Shown here: piece after piece, positions 1 to 11,019 of the stretch
How the letters are laid out: every line of letters begins with the position of its first letter
How positions within the stretch are numbered: the stretch's first letter is position 1
Assembly (NCBI GenBank): GCA_037957365.1
Contig: JARHVA010001174.1
Span: 2,223,501-2,287,500, forward strand
Origin: Torreya grandis
Taxonomy: Eukaryota > Streptophyta > Pinopsida > Cupressales > Taxaceae
DNA length: 64,000 nucleotides
Direction of reading: 5' to 3'
Made by a program: the position numbers and the translations under genes
Notes under the pieces: generated by a model
The model's input: only the letters and a program-made list of their open reading frames with translations
What the model was told of the DNA's origin: nothing
Database searches by the model: none

Positions 1-960
1 ATGTGCATCATAGCACTCCTTGTACTTTGCTTGGGTATAAGAAAGAATCTATTGGACTTACTAATGAATATTTTATATGGTGCAATAAATTATATACTTT
101 GCTCACTTACCATTCCTATGCACATGATTTAGTCTAGTTAGTGCATAGAGGAGATGTTTAGAGGTGTTTCAAGATGAAACCCTAGAAATGTTTAGAATCG
201 AATATGCCTTAGAAATGTGAAGCAATCTATTATAGGAATCTTGAATGTACACAATTTTTTCATTGAAGGTGAAATATGTTCATGGTTATACATTTATAAT
301 AGATGGAAAAGTGTTCAATTAACCACTTATGTTTTTCCATTTGTCTATGGATGAAATGTCATTGATCAATCTAGATGTGTTCCCATCAAGTCCCATAGTG
401 ATTATCATAAATTACTCACAAAACATGAATATTAATAAAATACAATGGATGTTAGGCATCCAAAGTTAACCCAAACATGGTTGAATAAGGATTGCATAAT
501 GCTAGTTACATAAATGTATTTATTTAAAATGAATATGATATCCATTTTGAAAACTTATCCACTACATTAAACACAATGTCATTTGGAGTCTCATCATAGG
601 TAGCCCAGTCATGAAATCCATGTTGATATATTCACATGGTCTACATGAAACTAGTATAGGTTTGTAAAGTTGTAATTTCATGTTTATGGATTTGGAAATG
701 TAATAAAGAATGAAAGAATCAATGTAGAACTCCATGTTTATGTGCATGTGTGACTAGTAGAAGTGTGAATACAATATTTATAGAGTATTTATCATGCCAA
801 AGTGTCCTAAGGTCTTGGCATAGTGCACCTCCTAGATGAGTCTTTGGTGAGGTGCACCACTAAGAATGCAAAGATTACTGAACTTGTAGATAATTTGGTT
901 ATAAAAGTATAAATGCTTAACTTATTTTCCTTTTATGAGGCTAGTTTAAGTTTTTGTGAG
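1..960 (-). pseudogene. Element D integrase, decayed and cut by the window edge
   Basis: This is a relic of the integrase of a Ty3/gypsy retrotransposon. Read on the minus strand around 490-740 it gives PCEYINMDFMTGLP, the usual start of a chromovirus integrase core with its first catalytic Asp. Around 330-390 a further stretch resembles the HPQTDGQTEVVN block, with the Glu codon now a stop. Near 20-60 there is AKYKECYDAH, typical of the region after the core. Stops and frameshifts are frequent, so no protein can be made. The C-terminus, where a chromodomain would lie, is beyond the window start, so the chromovirus assignment rests on the core and on the RT and protease at 17.7-19 kb. It belongs to the same element as those pieces, separated from them by the insertion of element A. 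Confidence 0.75.
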
Positions 961-999
961 GTCCTAATCAGCTAAGTAGATAGATACCCAATATGTAAA

Positions 1000-1620
1000 T
1001 TTCTAGTCATGCCTGTCCAATACTATAATGAGAACGTGAATTACCTATTGGCTAATGAAATTTCTTGCCTTGTTTCCCTTCCCTTTCTTGTGCTTGATCA
1101 TGATATGGAACTGTTGTAGGTAAGCCATTTATTTCATGTGGTGCTAATTCTTTAGTCCAAGTCTATAATAACATAAATGGATTATGACCGGAATGTACTA
1201 TCTCCTTCCACTATATGTTGTGACACCATTTCTTAATTAGTTACACAATAACATAAAACTCTTTCTCATAGGTGGAGTACATTTGTACCATGTCATTGAA
1301 TGTTTTTGAATGGTAGGTGACAAGATGTCCTTACTACATGAGTATCATATCGAGTGCATATTCAGATGTATCAATGTGAAGTTTAAAGGAATGCATAATG
1401 TTAAACATTATGATTAAAGCTTGTTATTTCTCATGAGTCTATTTAAACTTGGATTTTGTGCATCTATTTGGCTGAGTGGCCAAGAGATGTGTGAGAAACC
1501 AAGGAAAAACATGTAGTAGAATTTTTCAAGTCTAAGAAAACTCCTTAATTATAGAAGATTGCATTGAGTGGGATAATATTAAATAAGATTTATTTTTTTG
1601 GGATCTTCATGAATTCTTAC
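1000..1620 (-). pseudogene. Element D RNase H and RT end, decayed
   Basis: On the minus strand, 1440-1620 encodes a recognisable RT thumb/connection segment (LRSFL, FYYMFFLGFSHISWPLSQ) and about 1040-1400 an RNase H relic ending in LQQFHIMIKHKKG, the usual C-terminal block of chromovirus RNase H. Several stops and frame changes interrupt it. The frame is cut at 1620 by the 5' LTR of element A and resumes at 17680 on the other side. With A and one copy of its 5-bp duplication removed on paper, the reading frame is in register across the site, so D was already in place when A inserted. Confidence 0.75.
1616..1620. repeat. Left target-site duplication of element A (CTTAC)
   Basis: CTTAC directly precedes the first base of the 5' LTR and is repeated exactly after the 3' LTR. 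Five base pairs is the usual Ty3/gypsy duplication length. Confidence 0.95.
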
Positions 1621-1948
1621 TGTAGACACCTAAAAAGTGTCTAACCCTTGGTCATTTTCCCCCTTAGTCCATTCCTAACCCATTCCTAACAATTACTAAT
1701 TTAAAATAATTAACTTATTTTGAATTAACCCCCCCTCCTTTGACACCTCACCCATGACACCTCGCGTGGGACACCTCACCTTGGACTAATTCCCATCCTA
1801 TGACTCACTCAAGACCTACTCCCACTTCTCTCTAACTGCCTAACAAACTCTCATGCGTATTTAGCACAATTCTCGACTTTCTTCAATGGATAGGGCACTT
1901 GGCAGATGAAAAATGGGCTTAGTGGCTCTTTTTGCCCGTTCTAACCCC

Positions 1949-1999
1949 ACCGACGTCGGCCAAGTGTCGACCGACGCTGGTGGAATCACCGACGTCGGT
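1949..1999. promoter_or_regulatory. Palindrome cluster 1 in the 5' LTR (CCGAC-type motif)
   Basis: A GC-rich island in AT-rich DNA: ACCGACGTCGGC at 1949-1960, ACCGACGCTGGT from 1969, and the perfect 12-bp palindrome ACCGACGTCGGT at 1988-1999. ACCGAC is the core bound by plant DREB/CBF factors and GACGTC the core of many bZIP sites. Whether these sites work here is unknown. Confidence 0.5.
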
Positions 2000-2573
2000 T
2001 ATACTTAACCAATTTTTCAAACTCTTTGAGGCACCCGAATAAAAAATCAGTGAATCCCTAGAAGCAACTGATGAATCCTAATCTTTGACCATCCGTCAAT
2101 CTGCGAAATCTCTCAATCAAGCCTCTCACTCTCTCTCAGGTGCAGCAACTGTTTCAGGTTCTCCATCAGCAACAGGTTCTCCATGCAAGCTACATCAACA
2201 ACAGGTACGGGAATCATCGGTAGCGCATCTTCCACAAGGCACATGTAAGTATACTATCTGTGTTTTTATTCTCTTTTCAGTTATTGCTTTCAAACAGTAT
2301 CTCCCTAGACCAGACTGTTAATCAACCCAGACCCGAATCTTGATTTATCCACCTCTCTATTTCTTCTGTCCTCTATCGGATCATACATTCTGCCCATTTA
2401 ACCAGACTCTCAGACTCAGACCCCAGACCATTCAACCAAGCCCAAAACTTTGTCCACAGACCAAAACCCTGATTAGACTCTATCCACAAACTACTCAAAT
2501 AAACCCAGACCCTGACCAAACTCTGTCCATGGACCACAGACCTGCCTGGACCTCATCCAAGCTATTTGCCCCG

Positions 2574-2668
2574 ACCGACGCCGGTCACTACCCCAACCGA
2601 TGTCGGCATATTAACCAACGTCGGCACCTTGACCGACCGACGCCGGTAGGATTACCGACACCGACGAC
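2574..2668. promoter_or_regulatory. Palindrome cluster 2 in the 5' LTR
   Basis: Variants of the same motif occur at 2574-2585 (ACCGACGCCGGT), 2596-2607 (ACCGATGTCGGC), 2614-2625 (ACCAACGTCGGC), and again at 2632-2668. The matching segment of the 3' LTR (17.21-17.29 kb) lacks one unit. Confidence 0.5.
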
Positions 2669-3058
2669 TGTGATCAATCTGACAGCTTCTTTTCAAGTAA
2701 GTCTTTGTTTCTCCTTTACATTTCCATCTTTATCACTTTCAGTTCTTCATTATTCTATTATTTATCAGACATTTCTTTCTATTGATTAGTGGGTTTATAT
2801 CCCTTAAGGAAGTTTTCATACTTTTGGGATCAAGCTTTCGCTTGACAACCCACCATTTGTCTATTTAATGCCTTCTTTTCTCCAAGCTTCTTTTCTTTGC
2901 AGGTGTCATTCCTCCACAGCCAAAGAGGAGTACTCACATCATCTGGATTATGGTGCGCAGACTTTATCTAGGTACACATCAAGCCTTGACCATTCTTTCT
3001 TAAGTTTCTTTAATTCTCTTCCTTTGAAATTGAAAACAAAATTTGAATAGAAACATTC

Positions 3059-3077
3059 TGGCACGTCCGGTGGGACC
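3059..3077 (+). other. Primer-binding site of element A
   Basis: TGGCACGTCCGGTGGGACC starts three bases after the LTR end. TGG pairs with the CCA tail of a tRNA, as expected for minus-strand priming. I do not assign the tRNA. Element B has a similar start (TGGCACACTTGATGGGA) in the same position. Confidence 0.8.
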
Positions 3078-4164
3078 CCTTTAGGGCCTTCCTTGGGTTC
3101 CCTTTCTTCTTTGTTCATTTAGTTGCATTAGGCTTCTTAACCTTCACCTCTTTCTTCTTTTCTAAAAAAATCATAAGCAGGAAATAAAAAGAACTCTTTC
3201 TTACTTTTTCTTGCATTTATAGACTAGTAAAAAAATCATTTTCTTCAAACCCTTTCTCAAACTTGTCTTCATTCCAATTTCACATTTCAATTTGGGGTTT
3301 TAAAACTTACTGCATTTCATTTCTTGCTTTCTTGCATCTTTCTAGTCCACACTTAGTAATTAGTAACACACATATTGATTAAATCGTAGATCACTTGATG
3401 TTACACTACCAGACCACGTGCACTCAATAAAACATCAAACTCACTTGAGATAAGGCTCGACTGGGATTTCATCACCCAGCAGACAACCTTACCCAACCCG
3501 GCAATCCTACTTGGATTTCACCACCAAGGGGAAAGCCAACTCTGTTCTCTGGCAGAGTCTAAACTATAGTGAAAGTATATTTTGGCTAAGCGAAACCAGC
3601 TAACCACTAGAATCGTGAAGTGAGGGGAGCTTGCTCCTTAGCACCAGGCTTGTACGAAAGCTAATACAGACTTTTGAGCACCTTAACATACCTGAAACCA
3701 TCTTTAGCTTACCTATTCTAGGACCCTTCTTACAGCCAACTTCCTCAAACATCATATTAAGGCATAAGCCATACGATCTTAATAAAATTGTTTCTAGGGA
3801 TTTAATGCTAGGCTCTGTCTATCATCATCATATTTTCTATTTTTATCTATCTTTTTTGAGCTGGTAAGGACATCTTCTCCATTTCCAAAAACTTTTTTTC
3901 TAAGTTTCTGGAAAACACAGTAACCGACATCGGTCTTGTAACCGACGTCGGCAACTTATCTGTACCGGCATCGATCATGTGACTGACATGAGCAGTATTC
4001 TTCACCGACATCGGTTTTTGTACCGACATCGGTCTCTGTCTATTTTCTTTTTCCAAAAAAATAACAAGCTTAAAATCTGACTTTCTGACTATTTAAACAT
4101 CCATTCTGGTTTTCTAAGACTGATAGAACACAGTTTTCTGAAACCTGATCCTTTCTTGCCTTGA
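3078..4164 (+). other. 5' untranslated leader of element A
   Basis: About 1.1 kb between the primer-binding site and the first gag-like frame. No coding is supported. Near its end, 3923-4033 holds four more copies of the palindrome family: ACCGACATCGGT at 3923, 4004 and 4022, and ACCGACGTCGGC at 3941, plus weaker variants. Confidence 0.6.
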
Positions 4165-6148
4165 ATGGTTTTGACACACAGTCAAACCAAGGCCCTTCTT
4201 GACCACGCTAGTCAACAACTGCTTCCACCTTCACCATCTATAACCAGTCTTATAATGGAGTTCAATTCAGAGACTGAAAGAACTCCTACTCGCCCAACCC
4301 CGCCTCAAACTCCTATCGTCCCAGAAGGGGACCAAGACTTTGCATGATTCTTGGACCTTAATGTCAAAGCCTTACAACACTATCTCGTGAATAGCCAAAT
4401 GCATGACTCCCTAGGCAACCCAATCTATGGGATGCCAACTTCCTTAGTTGACACAAGAATCACATCAACAGAATCTATGGGATGCCAACTTCCATCGTGT
4501 CAAAGGTCATGACACGAGAAACTGTAAAACCTTCAAAAACATAGTCCAAGACATGCTTGAAAAGGGAGAGCTCGTTCTAGATAATCCTAATGCGCTTCCA
4601 AATCAGGGCATTGATATATTCAAGCAACCATTCCCCAACCATTCACCGACCCAAAATAATGTCCAGACCTTAATTGACAACACGCATGAACATGATATTC
4701 GAACGGTCAATACGGTCTCACCTTTCATCCCCAACCAATCTCAAGAGGTTAACCCATCTACCAGTCCATCACGTGTGGATGAACCTCTTTCCCCGATCAG
4801 TTCTCCATCAACCTCTCTCATCCTGGAGGATGCCTCAACCTTACCGGTGCCACCGGTCTCACCATCCTCTTTTCTTCTACCTATGGAGGACCTGACCTTA
4901 CCCACTCCTCGACTGCAAGTGGAGGGCACCATGATCCCTGCCCTTTACCCGCTTGAGGAGTCACACTCTCCCATTCCTTCTCCACCAAGAGAAGAACCTG
5001 ACTCTCCATCTTCCTCGACCAATGATAATTCAGTTATAACTCCCATACACCTTGGGTCTGAAACTATTACCACACCTAACACATCTTCTCAAGGATCCCA
5101 ACCTCATCCAACATCCTCCCAACCATTTTCTCGACTAGTGGAGAAATTAGAACTTCTCGCTTCAAGGAAAGTGGAGCATCGGGGATTATGGGAGCATCTT
5201 AAAGTTCTTCAACATTCTCGTGCCCTCTCGTCCCATGCTGCCAATCCTCCCAAGGCAGAATCGCCCAAGACTCCAAACAAAGACCAAATCCCCACTTCTA
5301 AATCCACATCTACCCAATCCAAACCAATCAAGCCACTTGGCATTCGCCCTCTCTCTACCCTCACTTACCCGCAAGTGAAGGTGGACTTGAACCAAACCTT
5401 GACCAAAAGTAGTCTTCCAACCAAGTTAAAGAAGACTGCCAGACCACAGCAGCGAACCCCTCCTCCACCCTCAACATTGCCCTCCATCTTAGGTCCCCAT
5501 CCTTCTACCCTACTTGGCGTGCTTCCTACTCCGACTCTTAACCAACACAAATTGCCTCCATTACTTCCTTCGCCAACCACAAGCCAACCCCCTCTCAAAA
5601 ATTTGACACCTCTCACAAAGAAAGTGTCGTCTTCACCTGTCACCGCACCACCAACCCAAAAGGTGGTACGAAAACCTTCTTCAGCATCCCCAAAGCAGAA
5701 TTCACCAATGCATCATGCATCAACAAGCATGGACCCCTTAGTAGGTTCATACGCTTTAATATTATGCCAACTTTTGCAGACTTCTAGCATTACCCTTCCT
5801 TCCATCAAGCCATTCCAACCTCTCGGGTCAAAACCGTCTTGGTTTGATGATACAAAGATTTGTTTATACCATCGCACGCCAGGACACGATATCGAGACTT
5901 GTTGTGCCCTCAAGGTAGTTGTTCACCGCTATATGGAGAAAGACACTCTTCTCCTTGAGGACACTCTTGACCAACCTTCGACACCTTCCCATTCAACCTC
6001 ATCAACCACATCAACATCTCACCAACAGATCATAACACCTTCTTCACCTACTATCTTCGAAATCAATGCCATTCATATCACCACTAGGTCACACAAGGAC
6101 AAGGCGAAAGAAAAAGCCGCTATTCCTTGGACCTATCCTTTTGTCTAA
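4165..6148 (+). pseudogene. Element A gag, with the core missing
   Basis: An open frame starts at 4165 with a short polar N-terminus (MVLTHSQTKALLDHASQQLL), stops at the TGA 4345-4347, and continues readable to about 4440. The frame then shifts and from 4448 runs open to 6148 (566 codons). Near its start is a knuckle-like block, FHRVKGHDTRNC, and near its end a second, CLYHRTPGHDIETC (about 5862-5903). Between them are roughly 400 residues rich in Pro, Ser and Thr with no predicted fold. The usual Gag capsid core, about 250-300 residues before the knuckle, is not present, so this copy appears to have lost it. A 22-bp direct repeat (4422-4443 and 4472-4493) sits at the junction. The stop at 6146-6148 lies in the frame that continues into the protease. 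Confidence 0.7.
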
Positions 6149-7600
6149 GCACCTCAACCACCGAAACCCAAGATTTCCATCTTAGGTGCGTCCCAACCCA
6201 CTTCTTTAGAGGCAATCACAGAATCTATGATAAAACAACTTCATCAAACGCCTGTGAAGATGACCCTATATGACCTTATTCAAAGCTCCCCCCAGCATCG
6301 CTAGGCTCTAATCAAAGCCCTACAGGTAGTAGAAGTCCAACCTGAAGACCCTCAACCACTTGCTGCCTTAGTCCATTCTTTATCCCCTATCGCCTCCATC
6401 ACTTTCAGTAATTTTGAGATTCCTACCTCTACCATGGAAGATCAAGACACTACCCTTTTCATCACAGCCTACGTCGATCGAACCCGTATTAAATGAGTTA
6501 TGATTGATGGGGGTGCCAGCATTAATATCATTTCCTCCCACGCCTTTGACCAATTGGCCCTTCCCAAGAATTGCGTATCAAAAACTGACACAATCCTTAG
6601 ATCCTTTAATGACACCACCGCTAACACTATTGGCACTATTGTCCTTCATATCCGCATTGGTCCACGCACAATTCCAGAGCTCTTCTACATTATTGAAGGA
6701 GAATTCCAATACAACATCCTCTTAGGGCGACCCTGGATCCGTGCTATGGCTTACATCCCTTCAACACTTCACCGTTGTGTCAAATTTGAACATGACAAAC
6801 AAGTCCATGTTATTCCCACTGACCCATCCCCTTTTAAGACTTGTAACACGACCTATAGCCCAAACGACATTCTTATCTTGCTCAAGGCATCAACCCAAAC
6901 ATCATCTCCACCCGCAAAAGCATCAACTAGTACGCAAACAGCGGTTGCCACCACATCATCTTCTCAAATACCAACCAAGGACCCCATGGACGACATCTTC
7001 CAAAGACTTTCACTAGGAGAATATCGTCTCCTCACTCTAGACCTGTTCTAGACTACTCAAGAGTATGGACAACTTCATCAAAATCCAAACTATGACTATC
7101 AAATTGGAATGGTCATTCCTTATGGTCCTCCTAGCCTTCAAACCAATCTCATTTATGGGGGGCTGGATCAAGCTCCTACTGAATCAAATCCTTCCTCCTC
7201 ACCTCAAATATTCACATCCAATTTCTCCTTTCTTAGCAATCCTACCTTTGCACATACCTACCTTTATAGGTGTGCATGGAAGGGTTTTGGCTTTGGACAT
7301 TACGAACAAGGCTCCCATCAGCCTGTCGAAACACCCAATGATGATAATGTCAAGAAACGGTATGGATTGGGTTTCCAAGAACCCACTGAGGCTTCCACAA
7401 ACCTTTCCCCTGAACTAACCATCGACCAATTTCTTCTAGACTCGCCTATTCTTCCATCCTCACCTACGGAGTTGGTGGTTTCCATCCCTCCTAGTTTTTT
7501 TTTGCATAAACACCATCCGCTTAGAACCCCTAACCTATCAACTCAATGGGGTTCCCAAGTCTCTCCCTCTCATTTATCCCAGCATGATAGACAATGAATT
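6149..7600 (+). pseudogene. Element A aspartic protease and G-patch-like spacer
   Basis: The same frame as gag continues past stops at 6146-6148, 6303 and 6493. From 6500 it reads MIDGGASINIISSHAF, with the catalytic Asp at 6506-6508 in the Asp-Gly-Gly-Ala form, and later NILLGRPWI at about 6715, the conserved end of retroviral-type proteases. The enzyme would cut the Gag-Pol polyprotein inside the virus-like particle. After a stop at 7049-7051 the frame goes on with a segment holding WKGFGFGHYEQG and KKRYGLGFQ, which resembles the Gly-rich G-patch-type spacer seen between protease and RT in some plant elements. A run of ten T at 7494-7503 coincides with a shift to the RT frame. Confidence 0.75.
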
Positions 7601-8690
7601 GGCAACCATCAACACAGTCCATTGCATAGACGATGATGCCATCCTTACTTATATGGGTGCTAACGATTCTTTCATTCAGCGCTCCCTCCCTTCTGAAACA
7701 TAGGTTATGTTAAATGAATCAACCATTGACATCAACCTTTCATCTTCTGATGTTCCTCAAGTATTAAAGATTGGTCAATCTTTAGACACTCAGGAGCAAA
7801 CTGACTATACCACATTTCTCTCAGACAATCGCAAAGCCTTTGCCTGGACCTATGCCGATATGCCTAGCATCGACCCTAACATTGCCACTCATAACATTGT
7901 CACAAACCCAGAGGCCAAGCTTGTTAGGCAAAAGCTTCGCAAAATGCATCCTCGTGTTGCACTTCTTGTCAAAGAAGAGCTTCAGCGCCTTCTTTCAGTC
8001 TCCTTCATCCAACCCATCGATTATCCGCAGTGGGTCTCTAACATCGTTCCTATCACCAAGGCGATTGGGGGGATCTGAATCTGCACAGACTATCGTGACC
8101 TTAACCTAGCTTGTCCTAAAGATGACTTTCCTCTTCTAAACATTGACCAACTTGTTGATCTTACGGCTGGCCATGAGATGTTATCGCTCATGGACAGATT
8201 TTTAGGATACAACCAAATCCTGATTGCACTGAAAGATCTGCACAAAACCACCTTCATTACACCATGGGGAACTTTTTGCTATCGAGTCATGCCTTTTGGT
8301 CTGAAAAATGCAGGTGCCACATATCAGCGTGCCATGACTTACATCTTTCACGATCTCCTCCACAAAATCATGGAGGACTATGTCGATGACCTGCTTGGCA
8401 AATCCAAGCTTCGTCATGACCATTTGACTATTCTCAAAATCATCTTCTCTCGCCTTCTTCAGTACCAGGTCCATCTTAACCCCAAAAAATGTGTCTTTGG
8501 GGTCCTCTCAGGAAAGCACCTGGGATTCATTGTCTCTTTTCGTGGCATCGAGATTGATCCTACCAAAATCTGTGCTATCCTCAAAATGCCACCTCCAACT
8601 AATCTCAAGCAACTCCACAGCCTACAAGAAAAGCTCCAATCCATCGCCGTTTCATTTCGCAGCTTTCTGACGTTACCAACCCTTTCATCA
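7601..8690 (+). pseudogene. Element A reverse transcriptase
   Basis: RT copies the element RNA into DNA in the particle. The frame from 7707 shows the expected N-terminal blocks (RQKLRKMHPRVALLVKEELQ, then FIQPIDYPQWVSNIVPI), a stop at 8076-8078 where an Arg is normal, then CTDYRDLN, the first catalytic Asp in SLMDRFLGYNQI, TTFITPWGTFCYRVMPFGL, and YVDD at 8379-8390. The YVDD form and MPFGLKNAGATYQR are typical of Tat RTs. Near 8640 and again before 8690 the frame shifts. Between the two shifts the other frame keeps the expected sequence, so small indels, not missing sequence, are the cause. All catalytic Asp codons are still present. Confidence 0.9.
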
Positions 8691-9660
8691 CCTCCTCAAG
8701 AAGGACGTCTCCTTTAAATGGGATAAAGATTGCCAAGAGGCTTTTAATGCCCTCAAATGCTATTTGGTCTCTCCACCAGTCCTTATTCCACCAAAAGATG
8801 ACCAACCCTTCTACCTCTACATCTCCGCAACCAATCATTCATTAGGTGCCATGATCGCACATCGAGACGAGCAACACCGTGAGCAAGCAGTCTATTACAT
8901 AAGCCGAACACTTGTCGACTATGAAACTTGGTATACTCATACCGAGAAACTCTATTTGGCATTAGTCTTTGCCACTACCAAGCTCCGTCATTATCTTCTC
9001 AATCACAAAACCTTTGTCGTCACCCACACTGATCCCCTCAAATACATGTATTCTAAACCATATCAAAACCAGCATATGGCTCGTTGGCTCATGCTTCTTA
9101 CTAAATTTGACTTAGAATTTGTCCAGCAAAAATCTATCAAAGGGCAAACAATCACTGACCAACTAACGGATGCCCCTCTTCCCAACAATCAACCTTCTCA
9201 GTGCGAGTTTCCCGATGAATCTATCGCCACTCTCTCGACTGATGACACATTCTACCAAATGACTATGTTCTTCGATGGCTCTAAATGTCAACTCGGTGGG
9301 GGTGCGGGGGTCATCCTCATTCCATATGAAGGTGAACCCATGCCCCTATCTTTCAAACTTGACTTTGAATGTACCAATAATATGGCCGAATACGAAGCTT
9401 TAATTTTGGGACTTCAAACCGCCCTTTCTTTAAACATCAAGACCATTAGCATCTTTGGTGACTCACAACTTGTCGTCAATCAAATCAATGGTTCATATCT
9501 TTGTAAGAATGAAATTTTACAAAGGTACAAGCACCGTGTTGACACTCTTCTAGTATCTTTCAACCATCACTTATTGCAGACTGTTCCTCAATCAACGAAT
9601 AAGTTTGCTGACACTATGGCTTCCCTTGCCTCTCATATTCCTTCATCATCATCATCCTCA
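8690..9660 (+). pseudogene. Element A dual RNase H (native domain plus archaeal-type domain)
   Basis: The open frame from 8764 first shows a gypsy RNase H (TEKLYLALVFATTKLRHYL, THTDPLKYMYSKP). At its first motif, where Asp is normal, it reads YISATNHSLGA, so that catalytic residue is missing. About 60 residues later a second domain begins: FFDGSKCQLGGGAGVIL (Asp at 9274), NNMAEYEALILGLQ (Glu at 9388), FGDSQLVVNQI (Asp at 9460) and NKFADTMASLAS. Its four acidic residues are all in place. A second RNase H of this type is the defining feature of the Tat/Ogre lineage and is thought to have taken over RNA removal from the weakened native domain. The region itself is open, but it depends on the broken upstream frames. 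Confidence 0.9.
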
Positions 9661-11019
9661 TCAAGAATTTATGTCATGGTACATCATGTGCCATTACCTT
9701 CATACACTTCCACTGACATCAATCTCGTCCACACCATAGACTCTAGTTCACAAGATGTATGGTATAAACAACTTGAGGACTACTTGACTCATTCTCTCAT
9801 TCCTCCCAACCTCTCTAGCAATGTGCGGCGGGCTTTCATCAAGCGCATCGCTCGCTATACCATGCTAGGGGGCCTTCTCTATAAAAGAGGTTTTGACGGC
9901 CTTCTTCTTTGCTGTTTAAACTCCACTGAAGCTTCTCATGTTGTTAAACAAGCCCATGACGGGATTTGTGGTGGACACTTCAGTGGTAACTCGGTTGCCA
10001 AGCGCATCCTTCGCCTGGGTTATTATTGGCCCACTCTTCATCAAGACTATAGCGATTATGTTTAGTGTTGCATCAAGTGTCAGTAGCATGCTAACTTGCT
10101 TCATCTCCCTAGTCATGCCTTACAAGTCGCTCAATATTTTTGGCCTTTTTCACAATGGGGCTTAGATCTCATCAGCGAGATTAACCCTCATTCGTCTCTT
10201 CGTCATCAATCCATCATCACTGCCACCGAGTATTTCACCAAGTGGGTGGAAGCTATTCCTCTTGTCTCCACAAAAGCTGACAAGATTGTTGACTTCATCA
10301 ACACCCACATCATCTGTCGTTTTGGTGTACCTCACAAAATCATCACCGATAATGGCAATTCCTTTAAAAACAAGACCATCCAAAAACTCTGTGACTCTTT
10401 TGGCATTAAACTCAGCTTTTCTTTGCCTTACTACCCACAAGCGAATGGGCAAGCCGAGGCTTCTAACAAAATCCTAACTAAAATTCTCATGAAGGTGGTC
10501 AATGACACTGGAAGGGATTGGCACGTTCAAATACCCTTCGCTTTGTGGGCCTACCGCACTAGCATCCAAACCTCTACAGGTGCTACCCCTTTCTCTCTAG
10601 TGTACGGATCAGAGGCTGTCTTACCTCTCAAAGTACAAATCCCGTCTCTTCATATTTCACTCCATGACATTCTTTCTAATGATGACTTTCGTCAAGATCA
10701 ATTAGCTCAACTTGAGTTACTTGACGAGCATCGTCTCACTACCCTCAATCATCTCCATGTCTATCAAAATTGCATCAAATGTGCCTATAATAAAACTCTG
10801 AGAGAACGAGATTTCAATATCAGAGACCTCGTCCTCAAAGAGAACCAACATGTGACTAATATGGAACAGAGTAAATGAGGCAAATTTGCTCCTAATTGGC
10901 TCAGACATTATATCATAATGCACAAGTATGGGTCAGGGACTTATCGTCTGTCTTCTCTTGAAGGCTGACCAGAACCTGAGCCTCTTAATGCTTTGCATCT
11001 ACGACCATTCTACTATTAG
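9661..11019 (+). pseudogene. Element A integrase
   Basis: Integrase inserts the cDNA into the host chromosome. The zinc-binding region is seen in HDGICGGHF and, after a TAG at 10063-10065, CCIKCQ, followed by another TAG at 10087. The core keeps all three acidic residues: WGLDLI (Asp at 10165), TDNGNSF (Asp at 10348) and NGQAEASNK (Glu at 10456). The C-terminal part continues past a TGA at 10876-10878 to a stop at 11017-11019. I saw no chromodomain, as expected for Tat elements. The three internal stops all fit single C-to-T or G-to-A changes. Confidence 0.9.

Larger units (their letters stand above)
1621..3055 (+). repeat. 5' LTR of element A
   Basis: This 1435-bp repeat matches 16255-17674 along its whole length. 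It starts TG and ends CA. The main difference from the 3' copy is an 18-bp stretch near 2608-2625 that is absent there, plus scattered, mostly transition, substitutions (a few per cent by eye). It contains two clusters of the palindrome ACCGACGTCGGT or close variants. I could not fix a TATA box or the R/U5 boundaries with confidence. Short open frames inside it are not supported as genes. Confidence 0.95.

Noticed and set aside
2085..3050. Three plus-strand open frames inside the 5' LTR of element A
   Set aside because: They lie in an LTR, are only partly preserved in the 3' LTR copy, and show no motif.
4741..5913. Minus-strand open frames across gag of element A
   Set aside because: They mirror the Pro/Ser/Thr-rich gag frame and have no independent support.
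6504..7418. Extra plus-strand frames overlapping the protease
   Set aside because: The protease and spacer motifs lie in the frame that runs through 6500-7051 and 7109-7597. The others are shadows of it.
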